In this document: positions 43,268 through 52,621 of the stretch, piece by piece
Position numbering within the stretch: position 1 is the first letter of the stretch
How the letters are laid out: each line of letters opens with the position of its first letter
NCBI GenBank assembly: GCA_023451735.1
Contig: JAEXYH010000030.1
Location: forward strand, 1-64,000
From: Pseudomonadota bacterium
GTDB taxonomy: Bacteria; Pseudomonadota; Alphaproteobacteria; Rhizobiales; Rhizobiaceae
Reading direction: 5' to 3'
DNA length: 64,000 bases
Notes under the pieces: generated by a model
The model's database searches: none
What the model was told of the DNA's origin: nothing
Seen by the model: the letters and a program-made list of their open reading frames with translations, nothing else
Made by a program: the position numbers and the translations under genes

Positions 43268-43477
43268 TTAAAAAGTGGCTTCTCTATAATAGACCTTCTT
43301 CACGACGATCTCGACCGGCGTTGCAGGATCGACTTTGACCCTTGTACCGTTACGCGGGAAGTCGAACTGCTGCCATCTGTGGTATCTCTCAAGCTTGCAT
43401 CGCCCCCAAATTCCTTCAGCGATCAAAATCTGACTATCGTTCGTAACAAACAGGGATCGCGTGCGTTTTCCATTCAA
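43268..43477 (-). CDS. Small hypothetical protein
   Basis: A 69-residue frame with plausible composition: KRTRSLFVTNDSQILIAEG, YHRWQQFDFPRNGTRVKVD, PATPVEIVVKKVYYREATF. The only upstream start is a TTG at 43477 with no ribosome binding site, so it may be partial, mis-started or non-coding. It occupies the gap before the N-formylglutamate amidohydrolase-like gene on the opposite strand. Confidence 0.3.
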   Translation of the reverse strand: MNGKRTRSLFVTNDSQILIAEGIWGRCKLERYHRWQQFDFPRNGTRVKVDPATPVEIVVKKVYYREATF

Positions 43478-43492
43478 ACTGGAGAACGAACT

Positions 43493-44383
43493 ATGGATCC
43501 CGCAAGGTCGGCCGAGCTCTTCAAAACAACGTCGACAGGGGCGACCGAGCTTGAGCGAGAATTTTCGCCAAAAACTCTGATTACACCACCAGTTGCGCCC
43601 AAAGCCCTATGGACCAGCGAACGCGGCATGTCGCCCGTTATCGCAACGGCGATCCATGAGGGACACGCCGTGCGGCCGAGCATACGGCCTCTATATATAC
43701 TGGACGATCAAGAACGTTTGCGAGAGGAAGATCCATATACCGAGTTTACCACGCGGGATGTGCCCAATCGCATCGTCTTTCATCGCTCACGTTTCGAGGT
43801 GGATATAAACCGCAGGCGTGACGGCGCCATATATCTGACGCCGGAACAGGCATGGGGCCTGGACGTATGGGCCAAGCCACTTCCACAGGACGAGATCGAA
43901 GCCTCCCTTCAGACCCATGACGCCTATTACGATATGCTGCTGGCCTTCCTGACCGGTGTTGAGCGTCAGTTCGGCCGATTTGTCGTTCTCGACATCCACA
44001 GCTACAATCATCGGCGTGCCGGACCGACCGCTCCATCGACACCGCAGGAGAAGGCACCGGACATCAATATCGGGACGACTTCGATGGACCGTGCGCGGTG
44101 GGCGCCATTGGTCGAAGCGCTCATTGCCCATTTCGCATCACACACGATCAACGGCCGCTCTTTGGACGTCCGCGAAAACGTGGCCTTCCAGGGCAAGGGT
44201 GAACAGACGCGGTTCATTCACGCACATTTCCCCGACACGGGCTGCGCAATCGCGGTCGAGTTCAAGAAATTCTTCATGGACGAATGGACTGGAGAGCCTG
44301 ATACCGCTGTCATTGACCAGCTTCGAGAGATCGTTGCAACAGCTGTTCCGATACTTGAAAAGACACTCGCGAGCCAGTCATGA
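43493..44383 (+). CDS. N-formylglutamate amidohydrolase family protein
   Basis: A 296-residue member of the N-formylglutamate amidohydrolase (HutG/FGase, PF05013) family: SPVIATAIHEGHAVRPSIRP, REEDPYTEFTTRDVPNRIVF, VDINRRRDGAIYLTPEQAWG, VVLDIHSYNHRRAGPTAPST (probable metal ligands) and CAIAVEFKKFFMDEWTGEPD. The family cleaves amide bonds of acylated amino acids with a metal ion. There are no histidine-degradation genes here, so the substrate is unlikely to be N-formylglutamate itself. The ATG at 43493 has GGAG 8 bases upstream; the frame is open further upstream to 43256, but that part looks non-coding. It overlaps the next gene by ATGA. Confidence 0.85.
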   Translation: MDPARSAELFKTTSTGATELEREFSPKTLITPPVAPKALWTSERGMSPVIATAIHEGHAVRPSIRPLYILDDQERLREEDPYTEFTTRDVPNRIVFHRSRFEVDINRRRDGAIYLTPEQAWGLDVWAKPLPQDEIEASLQTHDAYYDMLLAFLTGVERQFGRFVVLDIHSYNHRRAGPTAPSTPQEKAPDINIGTTSMDRARWAPLVEALIAHFASHTINGRSLDVRENVAFQGKGEQTRFIHAHFPDTGCAIAVEFKKFFMDEWTGEPDTAVIDQLREIVATAVPILEKTLASQS

Positions 44384-46266
44384 CCCAAGCCTCATCGCAA
44401 ACTCGCAACAGTGACGACAGCTGGCTCGACGAAATCGTCTCCTGCCTCGCCAACGGCAGGTCTATCCGGCGCGACCTGCCCGGCGGAGGGCGACTGCATA
44501 TCGATCGGCCGCTGCCGTTCATCTGCGTCCATATTGCCGAGGACGAGACAGAACCGGCCGCGCGCGACATCGCGCAGGCAAACGCGTCCTATCTCATTGC
44601 TCCCAATACGGCCTGTGCGGTCACGGTGATCGAGGCCATCGAGGCTCCGCTGCGCAAACAGTTCGGCGCATTCGTCATTTTCGACATCGGCGAGTTGGAG
44701 GAGGATCGCTTTTTAACCGACGATGCGCCTTTCCTGCCGCCATTCGAGATCGCCATATGGGCAAGCGCCGACATGGCAGAGGCCGCGGAAACCTTTTCTG
44801 CCGCCATCAGCGACAGCGAGGCGAGGTTTCGCACGCCGCGCGTCGAGCGCGCCGAAACACCCCCGACACGCGCAGACGAGGCATTGGGGCAACTCGGTTG
44901 TTCGACACTGGCCGTCAGGTTTGCCCCGGTCTACCGGCAGCCCGGCGGCGACCAGATCTATCCGGAACTACACGATCAACTGGTGTCAATCCTGTTCGAC
45001 GCGAGTCTGCGAGCCATCGCGCGTTTCGGTGAAGTGAAAAAAATCCTCCAGCCGAAAACGCATCGGGCACTCGGACGCAGGGCGTTCGTCGATGCGGTGA
45101 CACGCGTTGACCGAAGCGTCGATGAGGTGGCATCTTCATTTGATTTCCTGCTTGCAGTGACGCCCATCAATGCGGAGGCGGCACTCGAGGAATTCAAGGC
45201 AGACGGGAACCAACCCGTTTTTCTGTATCGTCCACTGGCCTTGCAGGTCGAGGCGGCAAAACGGAAGCTATTTTCCATCTCATTCGACCATCTCGAAGAT
45301 CCGATCCTGCATCAGCTTTATCGAGAGAAACAGCAAGAAGTGGATCTTCAGCTCTCGTTGCTTTCCTCCCGCCAGAAACCTCAGTTCGTTGAATTTGGGC
45401 GGGCGTTGTATGGCCCGGTGGAGCCCGTTCTGTTGCGCGAGGCGCAAACCATCCTGTCGCAGCTTGCCAATACGGAACCCAGCGGCGATGACGATGCGGG
45501 CTCGCCAGAGCGGATCGCCGATTGCTTTCAAGTGGAGCGACGTGCCAGATCGATGATCGGCGCTTATCACCGCCAGTTGAAAGATTTCGAAGTTTCCGTC
45601 GAAGTTCGCGACGACCTGCCGTCGGGATTGATGGTATCGGGTCATCGGCTGTTGATCGCTCGCAGCACCGTGATGGATATGCGCCGCGTCGAGCCCTTGC
45701 TGTCGCATGAGATCGGCGTTCATCTACTGACCTATTTCAACGGTTCGGCGCAGGGCCTGCGGCTGTTTCGCTCCGGCCTTGCAGGATATGAAGGCATGCA
45801 GGAAGGTCTGGCTGTCTTCGCCGAATACCTGTCCGGTGGCATGACGCCGGCACGTTTGAAGCTGATCGCAGGACGGGTAGTCGGATGCGCGGCCATGCTG
45901 AATGGAGCGACCTTCCTTGAAACCTACTCCCTTCTCGTCGAGCAGCACAATTTCACGCCGCCGGCTGCGTTCAATCTCGTTTTGAGGCTTTATCGCGGTG
46001 GCGGCCTTGCCAAGGATGCGATCTATCTGCGCGGTCTGCTTGCCCTGCTCGATCACCTGCGCACCGGCGGTGCACTGGAACCCTTCTGGATGGGCAAGAT
46101 CGCCGCCTCGCATTTCGGGGTGATGCAGGAGTTGGCGGAGCGCGGTTTGCTGCGCATGCCGGCGGTTCGGCCTCTCTTTCTCGAAACCGACGAAGGTCGC
46201 ACCAGGCTGGCACGGGCCAGAGACGGGATGCGCCCGCTCGACATGATCCAACGACAGGAGACGTAA
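44380..46266 (+). CDS. QEGLA-motif DUF1704 metallopeptidase-like protein
   Basis: A 628-residue protein of the group named 'flavohemoglobin expression-modulating QEGLA motif protein' (DUF1704). The C-terminal domain has RVEPLLSHEIGVHLLTYFNG (HEIGVH at about 443-448) and AGYEGMQEGLAVFAEYLSGG (QEGLA at about 474-478), fitting a zinc metallopeptidase with two His and a downstream Glu. The same domain in eukaryotic MATCAP/TMCP proteins is a tyrosine carboxypeptidase (family knowledge). The N-terminal ~150 residues (FVIFDIGELEEDRFL, FEIAIWASADMAEAAETFSA) form a separate domain of unknown role. No signal peptide. It overlaps both neighbours (ATGA before, TAATG after), so all three are translated together. 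Confidence 0.85.
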   Translation: MTQASSQTRNSDDSWLDEIVSCLANGRSIRRDLPGGGRLHIDRPLPFICVHIAEDETEPAARDIAQANASYLIAPNTACAVTVIEAIEAPLRKQFGAFVIFDIGELEEDRFLTDDAPFLPPFEIAIWASADMAEAAETFSAAISDSEARFRTPRVERAETPPTRADEALGQLGCSTLAVRFAPVYRQPGGDQIYPELHDQLVSILFDASLRAIARFGEVKKILQPKTHRALGRRAFVDAVTRVDRSVDEVASSFDFLLAVTPINAEAALEEFKADGNQPVFLYRPLALQVEAAKRKLFSISFDHLEDPILHQLYREKQQEVDLQLSLLSSRQKPQFVEFGRALYGPVEPVLLREAQTILSQLANTEPSGDDDAGSPERIADCFQVERRARSMIGAYHRQLKDFEVSVEVRDDLPSGLMVSGHRLLIARSTVMDMRRVEPLLSHEIGVHLLTYFNGSAQGLRLFRSGLAGYEGMQEGLAVFAEYLSGGMTPARLKLIAGRVVGCAAMLNGATFLETYSLLVEQHNFTPPAAFNLVLRLYRGGGLAKDAIYLRGLLALLDHLRTGGALEPFWMGKIAASHFGVMQELAERGLLRMPAVRPLFLETDEGRTRLARARDGMRPLDMIQRQET

Positions 46267-47312
46267 TGCGGATTGCATTTTTTGTGAATTCTATTGCCGA
46301 CGAGGCTTCGTTTTATACAACAACGGCGCTTGCGCTCGCGGCGATCGCTCGCGGTCACGACGTCTGTTACCTGACACCCGGCGATTTCGTGCTGCGTCCC
46401 GACGACAGCTTGATGGTACGCGCGACCGCCGTCAAAACCGGAAAACCGAAGAAGCCCGAGGCCTTTGTCGCGGCATTGCAGAGCGATCAGGCCGAGATCC
46501 AGACGATCCCAATCGAGGACATAGACGTTATTTTCCTTCGTAATGATCCGTCGCAAGATGCCGACGAGCGCCCTTGGGCAGCCCATGCCGGCATCATTTT
46601 TGGTCGCCTCGCAGCTGAGCGTGGCGTGCTCACGCTCAATGACCCGGAGGGCCTGGCTCGCGCGCAGAACAAGCTCTATTTCCAAGGTTTCCCCGAGGCC
46701 GTTCGCCCCAAAACCCTCATATCCAAAAGCATTGAGGAGATCCGTGCCTTCATCGACGCGCAGAAACAGGGTGCCATCCTCAAGCCGCTGCAGGGCTCCG
46801 GAGGGAAAAATGTGTTCAAGATCGCATCCAGCAAGGAGGCCAACCTCAACCAGATCTTCGAGGCCGTCAGCGGCGAAGGTTACCTCATCGCACAAAGCTA
46901 TCTTCCCGATGCGACGGCTGGCGACATTCGCCTGTTCCTGATGAACGGTCGGCCACTGCAGCGGGATGGCGCCTATGCTGCGCTGCGTCGTGTCCCCGCG
47001 AAGGGCGAGGTGCGCTCCAACATGCATGCCGCAGGGACAGCGGCGGAAGCCGAGATCACGCCGGAAATTCTCGCCGTGGCGGAAATGGTTCGCCCCAAAC
47101 TGATCGAAGACGGCATGTTTCTCGTAGGTCTCGACATCGTTGGCGACAAGATCCTCGAGATCAACGTGTTCACGCCGGGTGGGCTACCGGATATTGCCGA
47201 ACTTCATGGTGTCGATCTCTCCACTGATGTCATCATCGCGTTGGAACAGAAGGTCGAAATCCGGAAAAATTATGCTGGTCGGATCAGTAACCGCGCTCTC
47301 GCCACGATGTAG
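46266..47312 (+). CDS. Glutathione synthetase-like ATP-grasp ligase
   Basis: A 348-residue ATP-grasp protein resembling GshB: N-terminal pre-ATP-grasp part MRIAFFVNSIADEASFYTTT and IDVIFLRNDPSQD, ATP-binding QGAILKPLQGSGGKNVFKIA (about 168-187), DIRLFLMNGRPLQRDGAYAA, and the metal-binding end MFLVGLDIVGDKILEINVFT PGGLPDI. It should form an amide bond between a carboxylate and an amine with ATP. True glutathione synthetase is normally a housekeeping gene placed elsewhere, so this paralogue probably makes a different peptide-like product or modifies a protein C-terminus. Its ATG overlaps the previous stop by one base (TAATG). Confidence 0.85.
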   Translation: MRIAFFVNSIADEASFYTTTALALAAIARGHDVCYLTPGDFVLRPDDSLMVRATAVKTGKPKKPEAFVAALQSDQAEIQTIPIEDIDVIFLRNDPSQDADERPWAAHAGIIFGRLAAERGVLTLNDPEGLARAQNKLYFQGFPEAVRPKTLISKSIEEIRAFIDAQKQGAILKPLQGSGGKNVFKIASSKEANLNQIFEAVSGEGYLIAQSYLPDATAGDIRLFLMNGRPLQRDGAYAALRRVPAKGEVRSNMHAAGTAAEAEITPEILAVAEMVRPKLIEDGMFLVGLDIVGDKILEINVFTPGGLPDIAELHGVDLSTDVIIALEQKVEIRKNYAGRISNRALATM

Positions 47313-47717
47313 AGGTGCTCAAGATTCGATCATTGATTGGGTAGTTCGGTCTTCAGCGAATACGGATCCTGGCCGTTGATCGCCGTAGATTTTCTACGGC
47401 AAATTCCGTGCCTGCTGGTTCAACGGGTCGACATGATCTCGTACAAGATCGTATGTCATTTGCTCCCCCACATGCGCTTAGCCCGTATCGCGGACTGCCG
47501 GTGATCATTCGGTTTAATTGCAACTCCACAAGTGACATGCCTGTCGCGGTTGGTCTCCCAACCTCCGTTCAGCCTTTAAAACCGGCAGGCCGAGCCGTGA
47601 AGTGTTTCGGATCGTTGGTCCGTTGTTTGTTCTGGTGAACGAAGCCATGAGCATGCTTTTATGGTAATAGACAGCCCGCGAACCGAGAGAGCCTGCAGAT
47701 GACGGAAGCATGTTGCT
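47313..47717. other. Intergenic region between ATP-grasp and EmrB-type genes
   Basis: About 405 bases between convergent genes, with no supported coding region. It contains the hairpin at 47382-47400. Confidence 0.4.
47382..47400. repeat. 8-bp inverted repeat, possible terminator
   Basis: GCCGTAGA-TTT-TCTACGGC, a perfect hairpin with a 3-base loop, 70 bases after the ATP-grasp gene stop. No T run follows, so a terminator role is uncertain. Confidence 0.45.
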
Positions 47718-49334
47718 CTAGTGCACTTCGCCGCTACCTGCCTTGAGATTGACGTTACGCAGGATCAGCGCGAGCGGGATAACCGCTGCCGAGATCAATG
47801 CCAGCACGTAAAACACATCGATGTAAGCAAGGAAGCTTGCCTGGGTTTCGATCTGCCGACCGATCCATGCGACGGCCTGGGTTTGCGCATCCGCAAGGGT
47901 CGAGCCGTGCTGGGCGAAATAGCCTTGCACCGATTTCAGCGTCTGCTGGTAGGCACCATCCGACGGGATAGTATGCTCGACCAACATGTTCTGATGCCAT
48001 TGCTGTCGATGCGCCAGCACGTTGGTAGCAATGCACACCCCGATCGAACCTCCCGTATTACGGGCAGCGTTGATCAACGCTGATGCCTGGTCCGTCTGCT
48101 CCGGCTTCAGCCCGTCATAGGAGGCGGCCGTAATGGGAATAAAAATAAGTGGCAGACCGATCCCCAGATAGAACCGTGCTTCAACGAAGAAACCAAAATT
48201 GAGGTGCGGATTGAGGCTGGTCATGAACCACATCGAGAAGGCTATCGTCGCAGCGCCGGCAGCGATCAGGTATTTTGGTTGTACCTTGGTGACCAAGCGC
48301 CCGGTCACGAACATCATGACCATGGTCACCAAACCGCCCGGCGAAAGCGCCAAACCGGCCCAAGTGGCCGTATATCCATAGTTTTCCTGCAGCACCTGCG
48401 GCACAAACTGGGTGGTGGCGATCAGGATCGCACCGATCGCCAGCATGACGATGAAACAGGAACCGAATTGGCGTGTTGCCAGCAGCCGCACGTCGATCAC
48501 CGGATTTTTTGCTTTCATCAACCATGGAACTGAGGCGAGGAAAGCGGCAATGCAAATGACGGTGGTGACAATGATGAAATTTGAGTCGAACCAATCTTCC
48601 GTCTGCCCACGATCGAGTACCAGTTCGAGTGAGCCGAGGAAAAGCGCCACGAGTGCGAAGCCGACAATGTCGAAGCGGATGCCTTCGCGTTTCATGCGCC
48701 GACGCTCCCCCTCAGCCGATGGCGGATCCTGAACCAAAATGTAGACGAGAATAAACGCCAGAACACCGACCGGCCCATTGATGAGAAAACACCAATGCCA
48801 AGAAAAATTGTCGGATAGATAGCCGCCAAGGGTCGGACCGATCACCGGTGCGACGACAACTGCGACACCGAAAACAGCAAAGGCCTGTCCACGCTTTTCT
48901 GGTGGAAAAGAGTCGGTCAGGATCGATTGCGATACGGGCACCATACCGCCACCAGCAAATCCTTGGATCATCCGAAATATCAGGAGAGACGGCAGGTCCC
49001 AGGCAAGGCCACAGAGGACCGATGAGAGTGTGAATACCGCCAGGCAGATCAGATAAAATCGCTTACGGCCAAAACGTTGCGCGATAAAACTTGAAGCAAT
49101 CAATGCGATCGCATTGGAAACAAGATAGGTCGTTACCACCCAGCTTGCCTCATCCGAGCTGATTGCAAGTCCACCCGAAATATAGCGCAACGCCACATTG
49201 GCGATGGTCGTGTCGAGGACCTCCATAAAGGCCGCGACCGCTACCACTATGGCGACCACCCAGGGATTGGTCGCGCGACGGGTTTGCGTGCCGCTCCCGC
49301 TGACACCGCCGGCAACTGCGCTTTCAGCCGCCAT
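47718..49334 (-). CDS. EmrB-type MFS efflux transporter (DHA2 family)
   Basis: A 538-residue DHA2 (14-TM) drug:proton antiporter: MEVLDTTIANVALRYISGGL, IASSFIAQRFGRKRFYLICL (motif A), GPTLGGYLSDNFSWHWCFLI followed by NGPVG (motif C), and IGVCIATNVLAHRQQWHQNM late in the chain. It exports hydrophobic compounds or acids with the HlyD-type partner encoded directly upstream (one base between stop and start). Together they form an EmrAB-type tripartite pump across both membranes. The substrate is unknown. Confidence 0.92.
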   Translation of the reverse strand: MAAESAVAGGVSGSGTQTRRATNPWVVAIVVAVAAFMEVLDTTIANVALRYISGGLAISSDEASWVVTTYLVSNAIALIASSFIAQRFGRKRFYLICLAVFTLSSVLCGLAWDLPSLLIFRMIQGFAGGGMVPVSQSILTDSFPPEKRGQAFAVFGVAVVVAPVIGPTLGGYLSDNFSWHWCFLINGPVGVLAFILVYILVQDPPSAEGERRRMKREGIRFDIVGFALVALFLGSLELVLDRGQTEDWFDSNFIIVTTVICIAAFLASVPWLMKAKNPVIDVRLLATRQFGSCFIVMLAIGAILIATTQFVPQVLQENYGYTATWAGLALSPGGLVTMVMMFVTGRLVTKVQPKYLIAAGAATIAFSMWFMTSLNPHLNFGFFVEARFYLGIGLPLIFIPITAASYDGLKPEQTDQASALINAARNTGGSIGVCIATNVLAHRQQWHQNMLVEHTIPSDGAYQQTLKSVQGYFAQHGSTLADAQTQAVAWIGRQIETQASFLAYIDVFYVLALISAAVIPLALILRNVNLKAGSGEVH

Positions 49335-49335
49335 G

Positions 49336-50505
49336 TCAGTTCCTCGGACGAACGGTGACGGTTGGGATAACCGACATGCCCGGACCGATGGCGATATCGC
49401 TCGGCCATGCGTCGACAGTCACCTTCACGGGCACGCGCTGTGTTACCTTCACGTAGTTGCCGGTGGCGTTTTCAGCAGGCAGCAATGAAAATGCCGTTCC
49501 CGAACCTGGCTGCACCGAGGCCACCTTGCCCCTTAGAATGTGGTCAGGGTAGGCATCAATGGTCACGTCCACCGGTTGGCCGGGACGCATGTCGGTCAAC
49601 TGGGTTTCCTTGAAATTGGCAGCAATCCACATATCGTCCGGCACGAACATGGCAATCGCCTGTCCCGCTTCGACGAACTGACCCTTGGAGCCGCTTAATT
49701 GCACGACGCGCCCCGGCTGGTCGGATCGAAGCTCGGTGTAGGTCAGGTTCTGTTGTGCGCTTTCCTTCTGCGCCTGCGCCTGTTTCAAACTGGCAAGTGC
49801 ACTGGCACGCTCTGCCTGGGCAGCAACTTTGTTCTTGGTTGCAGATATGACACTCGCACCCGCCTGATTGAAGGTTGCCTGGGCTTGGCGCAGGTTCGAT
49901 TCCGATTGCTGTGACGTCTGCACTGTGCCAGCGCCGCCTTGCACCAGTTCGCGTTGACGCTGTGCCTCGTTCTTCGCGAACTCAAGCGCTGCCTCTGCGG
50001 ACGCTTGCTGCGCCTGCGCTTCTGTGATCGAGGCTTCCGTCACTCCGATCTGCGCGTCGGCGCTGGCGACAGAAGCCTTGGCAGCTTCGACCTGGCCATC
50101 TGCCTGGTCCAGGGCGATCTCGTAATCTCGCGGTACGATTTTGGCGATAACCGCGCCTGCCGCGATGTGCTGATTGTCGGTGACAACAACCTCTTCCAGG
50201 TAGCCAGAGACTTTCGCCGCGATGGAAAAACTTCGGGCTTCGATAAACGCATCATCGGTCGTCTCATATGGATGAAAATAAACCAGCCAGACGACGTAAC
50301 TCACCACAGCCAGCCCGATCAGTGCCAGCGCTATCAGCGCCGTCCAGACAGGATGACGTCGGACGAGAGATGGCCTCTTGTCTTCCTCGCCCCCATGCGC
50401 TGTCGCATTCTCATCGGAGGGACTTGCATTATTTTCGCGGATATCTTCGAGAACGGAGTCACGATCTGCGTCGTCATGTGACGCGCTTTCTTGGATCTGA
50501 GCCAC
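49336..50505 (-). CDS. EmrA/HlyD family periplasmic adaptor protein
   Basis: A 389-residue membrane fusion protein: hydrophilic N-terminus, one TM helix (WTALIALALIGLAVVSYVVW, about 54-73), biotinyl-lipoyl-like halves (SIAAKVSGYLEEVVVTDNQH and RSDQPGRVVQLSGSKGQFVE), a long Ala/Gln-rich coiled coil (about 125-260) and the beta-barrel part VTIDAYPDHILRGKVASVQP. It links the EmrB-type permease to an outer-membrane channel. The pair is expressed adaptor first, with 1 base between stop and next start. No dedicated regulator is adjacent. Confidence 0.9.
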   Translation of the reverse strand: MAQIQESASHDDADRDSVLEDIRENNASPSDENATAHGGEEDKRPSLVRRHPVWTALIALALIGLAVVSYVVWLVYFHPYETTDDAFIEARSFSIAAKVSGYLEEVVVTDNQHIAAGAVIAKIVPRDYEIALDQADGQVEAAKASVASADAQIGVTEASITEAQAQQASAEAALEFAKNEAQRQRELVQGGAGTVQTSQQSESNLRQAQATFNQAGASVISATKNKVAAQAERASALASLKQAQAQKESAQQNLTYTELRSDQPGRVVQLSGSKGQFVEAGQAIAMFVPDDMWIAANFKETQLTDMRPGQPVDVTIDAYPDHILRGKVASVQPGSGTAFSLLPAENATGNYVKVTQRVPVKVTVDAWPSDIAIGPGMSVIPTVTVRPRN

Positions 50506-50648
50506 AATTTGCCCCTGCTGAAACGGCGGTTAGGAGCGATTTTAACGCGGGGATGGGAGACAGGTTCCGCTCTACGGTCACCGCCAATGAAGAGCGATCT
50601 GCAGACCAAGGCTGGACGATGCCTCGCTTTCGGGCTCAGCGGTACCAA

Positions 50649-51383
50649 TCAACCTTGTGCCGTTGGACGCATGACAATGCTGCCAACATTCACCTCGGGC
50701 GGCTGTTCGACAGCGAAAACAATGCCGCGCGCAATAGCTTCGGCCGGCATGGCAATCGAACCCAAGTCATCGGCGATCTTTCTCTTCAAGCTTGGATCCG
50801 TGATGCTGTCTCCAAAATTGGTAGCGGTCATGCCCGGCGAGATTTCGGTAACACGTAGGCTGGGACCGGCCTCCTGGCGCAACGCCTCCGTCGCCGTCCG
50901 GACGGCATTCTTTGTTGCTGCATAGACGCCCATGGTCGGCACGATCTTCAGCCCGGCTGTTGAGATCACGTTGATGATGTGGCCGGAACCTTGGCGTGAA
51001 AACACCGGAAGCGACGCGGCAATGCCGTAAAGCGTTCCCCTCAAATTCACATCGATCATCAGATCCCAATCATCAACCTGCAGTGCGTCGAAGCGTGAGA
51101 TCGGCCCTACACCTGCGTTATTGACGATAACGTCGAGCTTGCCGCCTTCATTAACAGCAAGTGATACCAACGCGTCTAGGTCGGCCCTTTGGCGAACGTC
51201 CGTTTGCTTTAAAGCAACCCTACCGCCCGAGGCCAGGATCTCATCTGCGACCGTCCTGAGCGGCTCCAGCCGGCGCGCTCCAAGCACCACGAACGCACCT
51301 CTTTCCGCGAGCAGCTTAGCCGTTGCCCGGCCAATGCCGCTGCTCGCCCCGGTTATGACGACGACTTTATTTTCGATGCTCAT
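50649..51383 (-). CDS. SDR family oxidoreductase
   Basis: A 244-residue classical SDR: KVVVITGASSGIGRATAKLL, DVIVNNAGVGPISRFDALQV, HIINVISTAGLKIVPTMGVY with AATKNAVRTATEALRQE giving YxxxK, and RVTEISPGMTATNFGDSITD. It resembles YdfG/NADP-dependent 3-hydroxy acid dehydrogenase-type SDRs. The substrate cannot be told. It is divergent from the AraC gene at 51407, with only about 23 bases between annotated starts, so the regulator's start may lie further in. Confidence 0.9.
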   Translation of the reverse strand: MSIENKVVVITGASSGIGRATAKLLAERGAFVVLGARRLEPLRTVADEILASGGRVALKQTDVRQRADLDALVSLAVNEGGKLDVIVNNAGVGPISRFDALQVDDWDLMIDVNLRGTLYGIAASLPVFSRQGSGHIINVISTAGLKIVPTMGVYAATKNAVRTATEALRQEAGPSLRVTEISPGMTATNFGDSITDPSLKRKIADDLGSIAMPAEAIARGIVFAVEQPPEVNVGSIVMRPTAQG

Positions 51384-51406
51384 ATCTCATCTCCTATTGG
51401 ATTTTG

Positions 51407-52387
51407 ATGGCGTGGACAGTAGAACACCGCTTCGAGATCATCTATGCGCTCAGGTCTAATGTTTTGTCGCGATCGTCTATCCCTGCACGAGACCCGCTCT
51501 CTGACGTGCTGCAAGTGCTCGGCGCCCATGTGGTGAGACGCACTCGCATTGAGGCAGGCGGTTCGTGGGCTTTTGCGTTCCCACCAGCAGGGCGGCTTAA
51601 GTTTGTCGCGGTTCTCGAGGGCGAACAGTGGATCCTCACGCCAGGAGAGCAATGCTGCCTCATGAAGAAGGGTGACGTTTGCCTGATAGGTCGGACGTCG
51701 TACATTATTGCGAGCGATCCCCAACTGGAGCCGCAAGACGGATTATCCCTTTATCCGGTAGGCGGATCTGACATTGCGCGGGTAAACTCTGGGGACGGGT
51801 TCGTTGGCATAGGGGGCTCGATAGCTTTCTCTGAAGAAAATGGCGATTTCCTTCTCGACATGCTCCCTGGTTTCCTGCTCGTAGGACGAAGCGCGTCCGC
51901 TTCCGGCGCTATCGCAGCGGTTCTCGACCTTATTAGCAATGAAATCCTACGCGATGCGATGGGCACGGACATCGTTGCAGCCCGCCTTGCCGACGTTCTC
52001 GTGGTCGAGGCGCTGCGGGCATTGTCTGACGATGGTGAGCGCAACGGGCGCGGGTGGCTTGGAGCAATTTCAGATCCGCGCCTTGGACGCACGTTGCGTG
52101 CGATGCACCGCGATGTCGCCGAACCTTGGACAGTCGCCACGTTGGCGGAAGTAGCCGGCATGTCGCGCGCAGCGTTCTCTGCCAGGTTCACCCAGCAGGT
52201 TGGGCGGCCACCGCTCACCTATCTCCGTTACTGGCGGCTCACTCTGGCTCGAACCCTGTTGCTTCGAGAAACCAACTCTGTCGATGTCGTTGCCAGGAGC
52301 GTCGGCTATACATCTCAGAGCGCCTTCGGCAACGCTTATCGCCAAGCGTTTGGAACATCGCCGCGATCACGCATTCGGGCCGCTTGA
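51407..52387 (+). CDS. AraC family transcriptional regulator (cupin type)
   Basis: Up to 326 residues: N-terminal cupin sensor (RDPLSDVLQVLGAHVVRRTR, IEAGGSWAFAFPPAGRLKFV, AVLEGEQWILTPGEQCCLMK, KGDVCLIGRTSYIIAS) and C-terminal AraC HTH (PWTVATLAEVAGMSRAAFSA, RFTQQVGRPPLTYLRYWRLT, VDVVARSVGYTSQSAFGNAY, RQAFGTSPRSRIR). Family members usually start just before DPLSDVL, so an in-frame TTG at 51464 is a realistic alternative to the ATG at 51407 and would leave room for promoters. It probably controls the divergent SDR gene. Confidence 0.88.
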   Translation: MAWTVEHRFEIIYALRSNVLSRSSIPARDPLSDVLQVLGAHVVRRTRIEAGGSWAFAFPPAGRLKFVAVLEGEQWILTPGEQCCLMKKGDVCLIGRTSYIIASDPQLEPQDGLSLYPVGGSDIARVNSGDGFVGIGGSIAFSEENGDFLLDMLPGFLLVGRSASASGAIAAVLDLISNEILRDAMGTDIVAARLADVLVVEALRALSDDGERNGRGWLGAISDPRLGRTLRAMHRDVAEPWTVATLAEVAGMSRAAFSARFTQQVGRPPLTYLRYWRLTLARTLLLRETNSVDVVARSVGYTSQSAFGNAYRQAFGTSPRSRIRAA

Positions 52388-52621
52388 GCGAACCTCTCGA
52401 ACAACACTGCCGAACGCCCTCTCCAAGCGATCAATCAATGGCCGCGCATCTCCCTCCATGATGAGGTGAGCATAATCTTATCCAACAGCGAAAACGACAT
52501 CGAACTGCTCCAAAGCGATCGCTGTTGGCGGCATCTCCAGAGACCGCGTCATGACTGAAGGGCTGATCGATCAAAGTTGCCTGATCCTACAATGAAAGAC
52601 GTCTCCGACTGGGGGCTGGTG

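Noticed and set aside
43256..43492. Longer N-terminus for the N-formylglutamate amidohydrolase-like protein
   Set aside because: The extra 79 residues lack family character, and the ATG at 43493 has a good ribosome binding site.
46053..47027. Minus-strand frame of 324 residues
   Set aside because: Antisense to the ATP-grasp ligase and the end of the QEGLA gene; no motifs.
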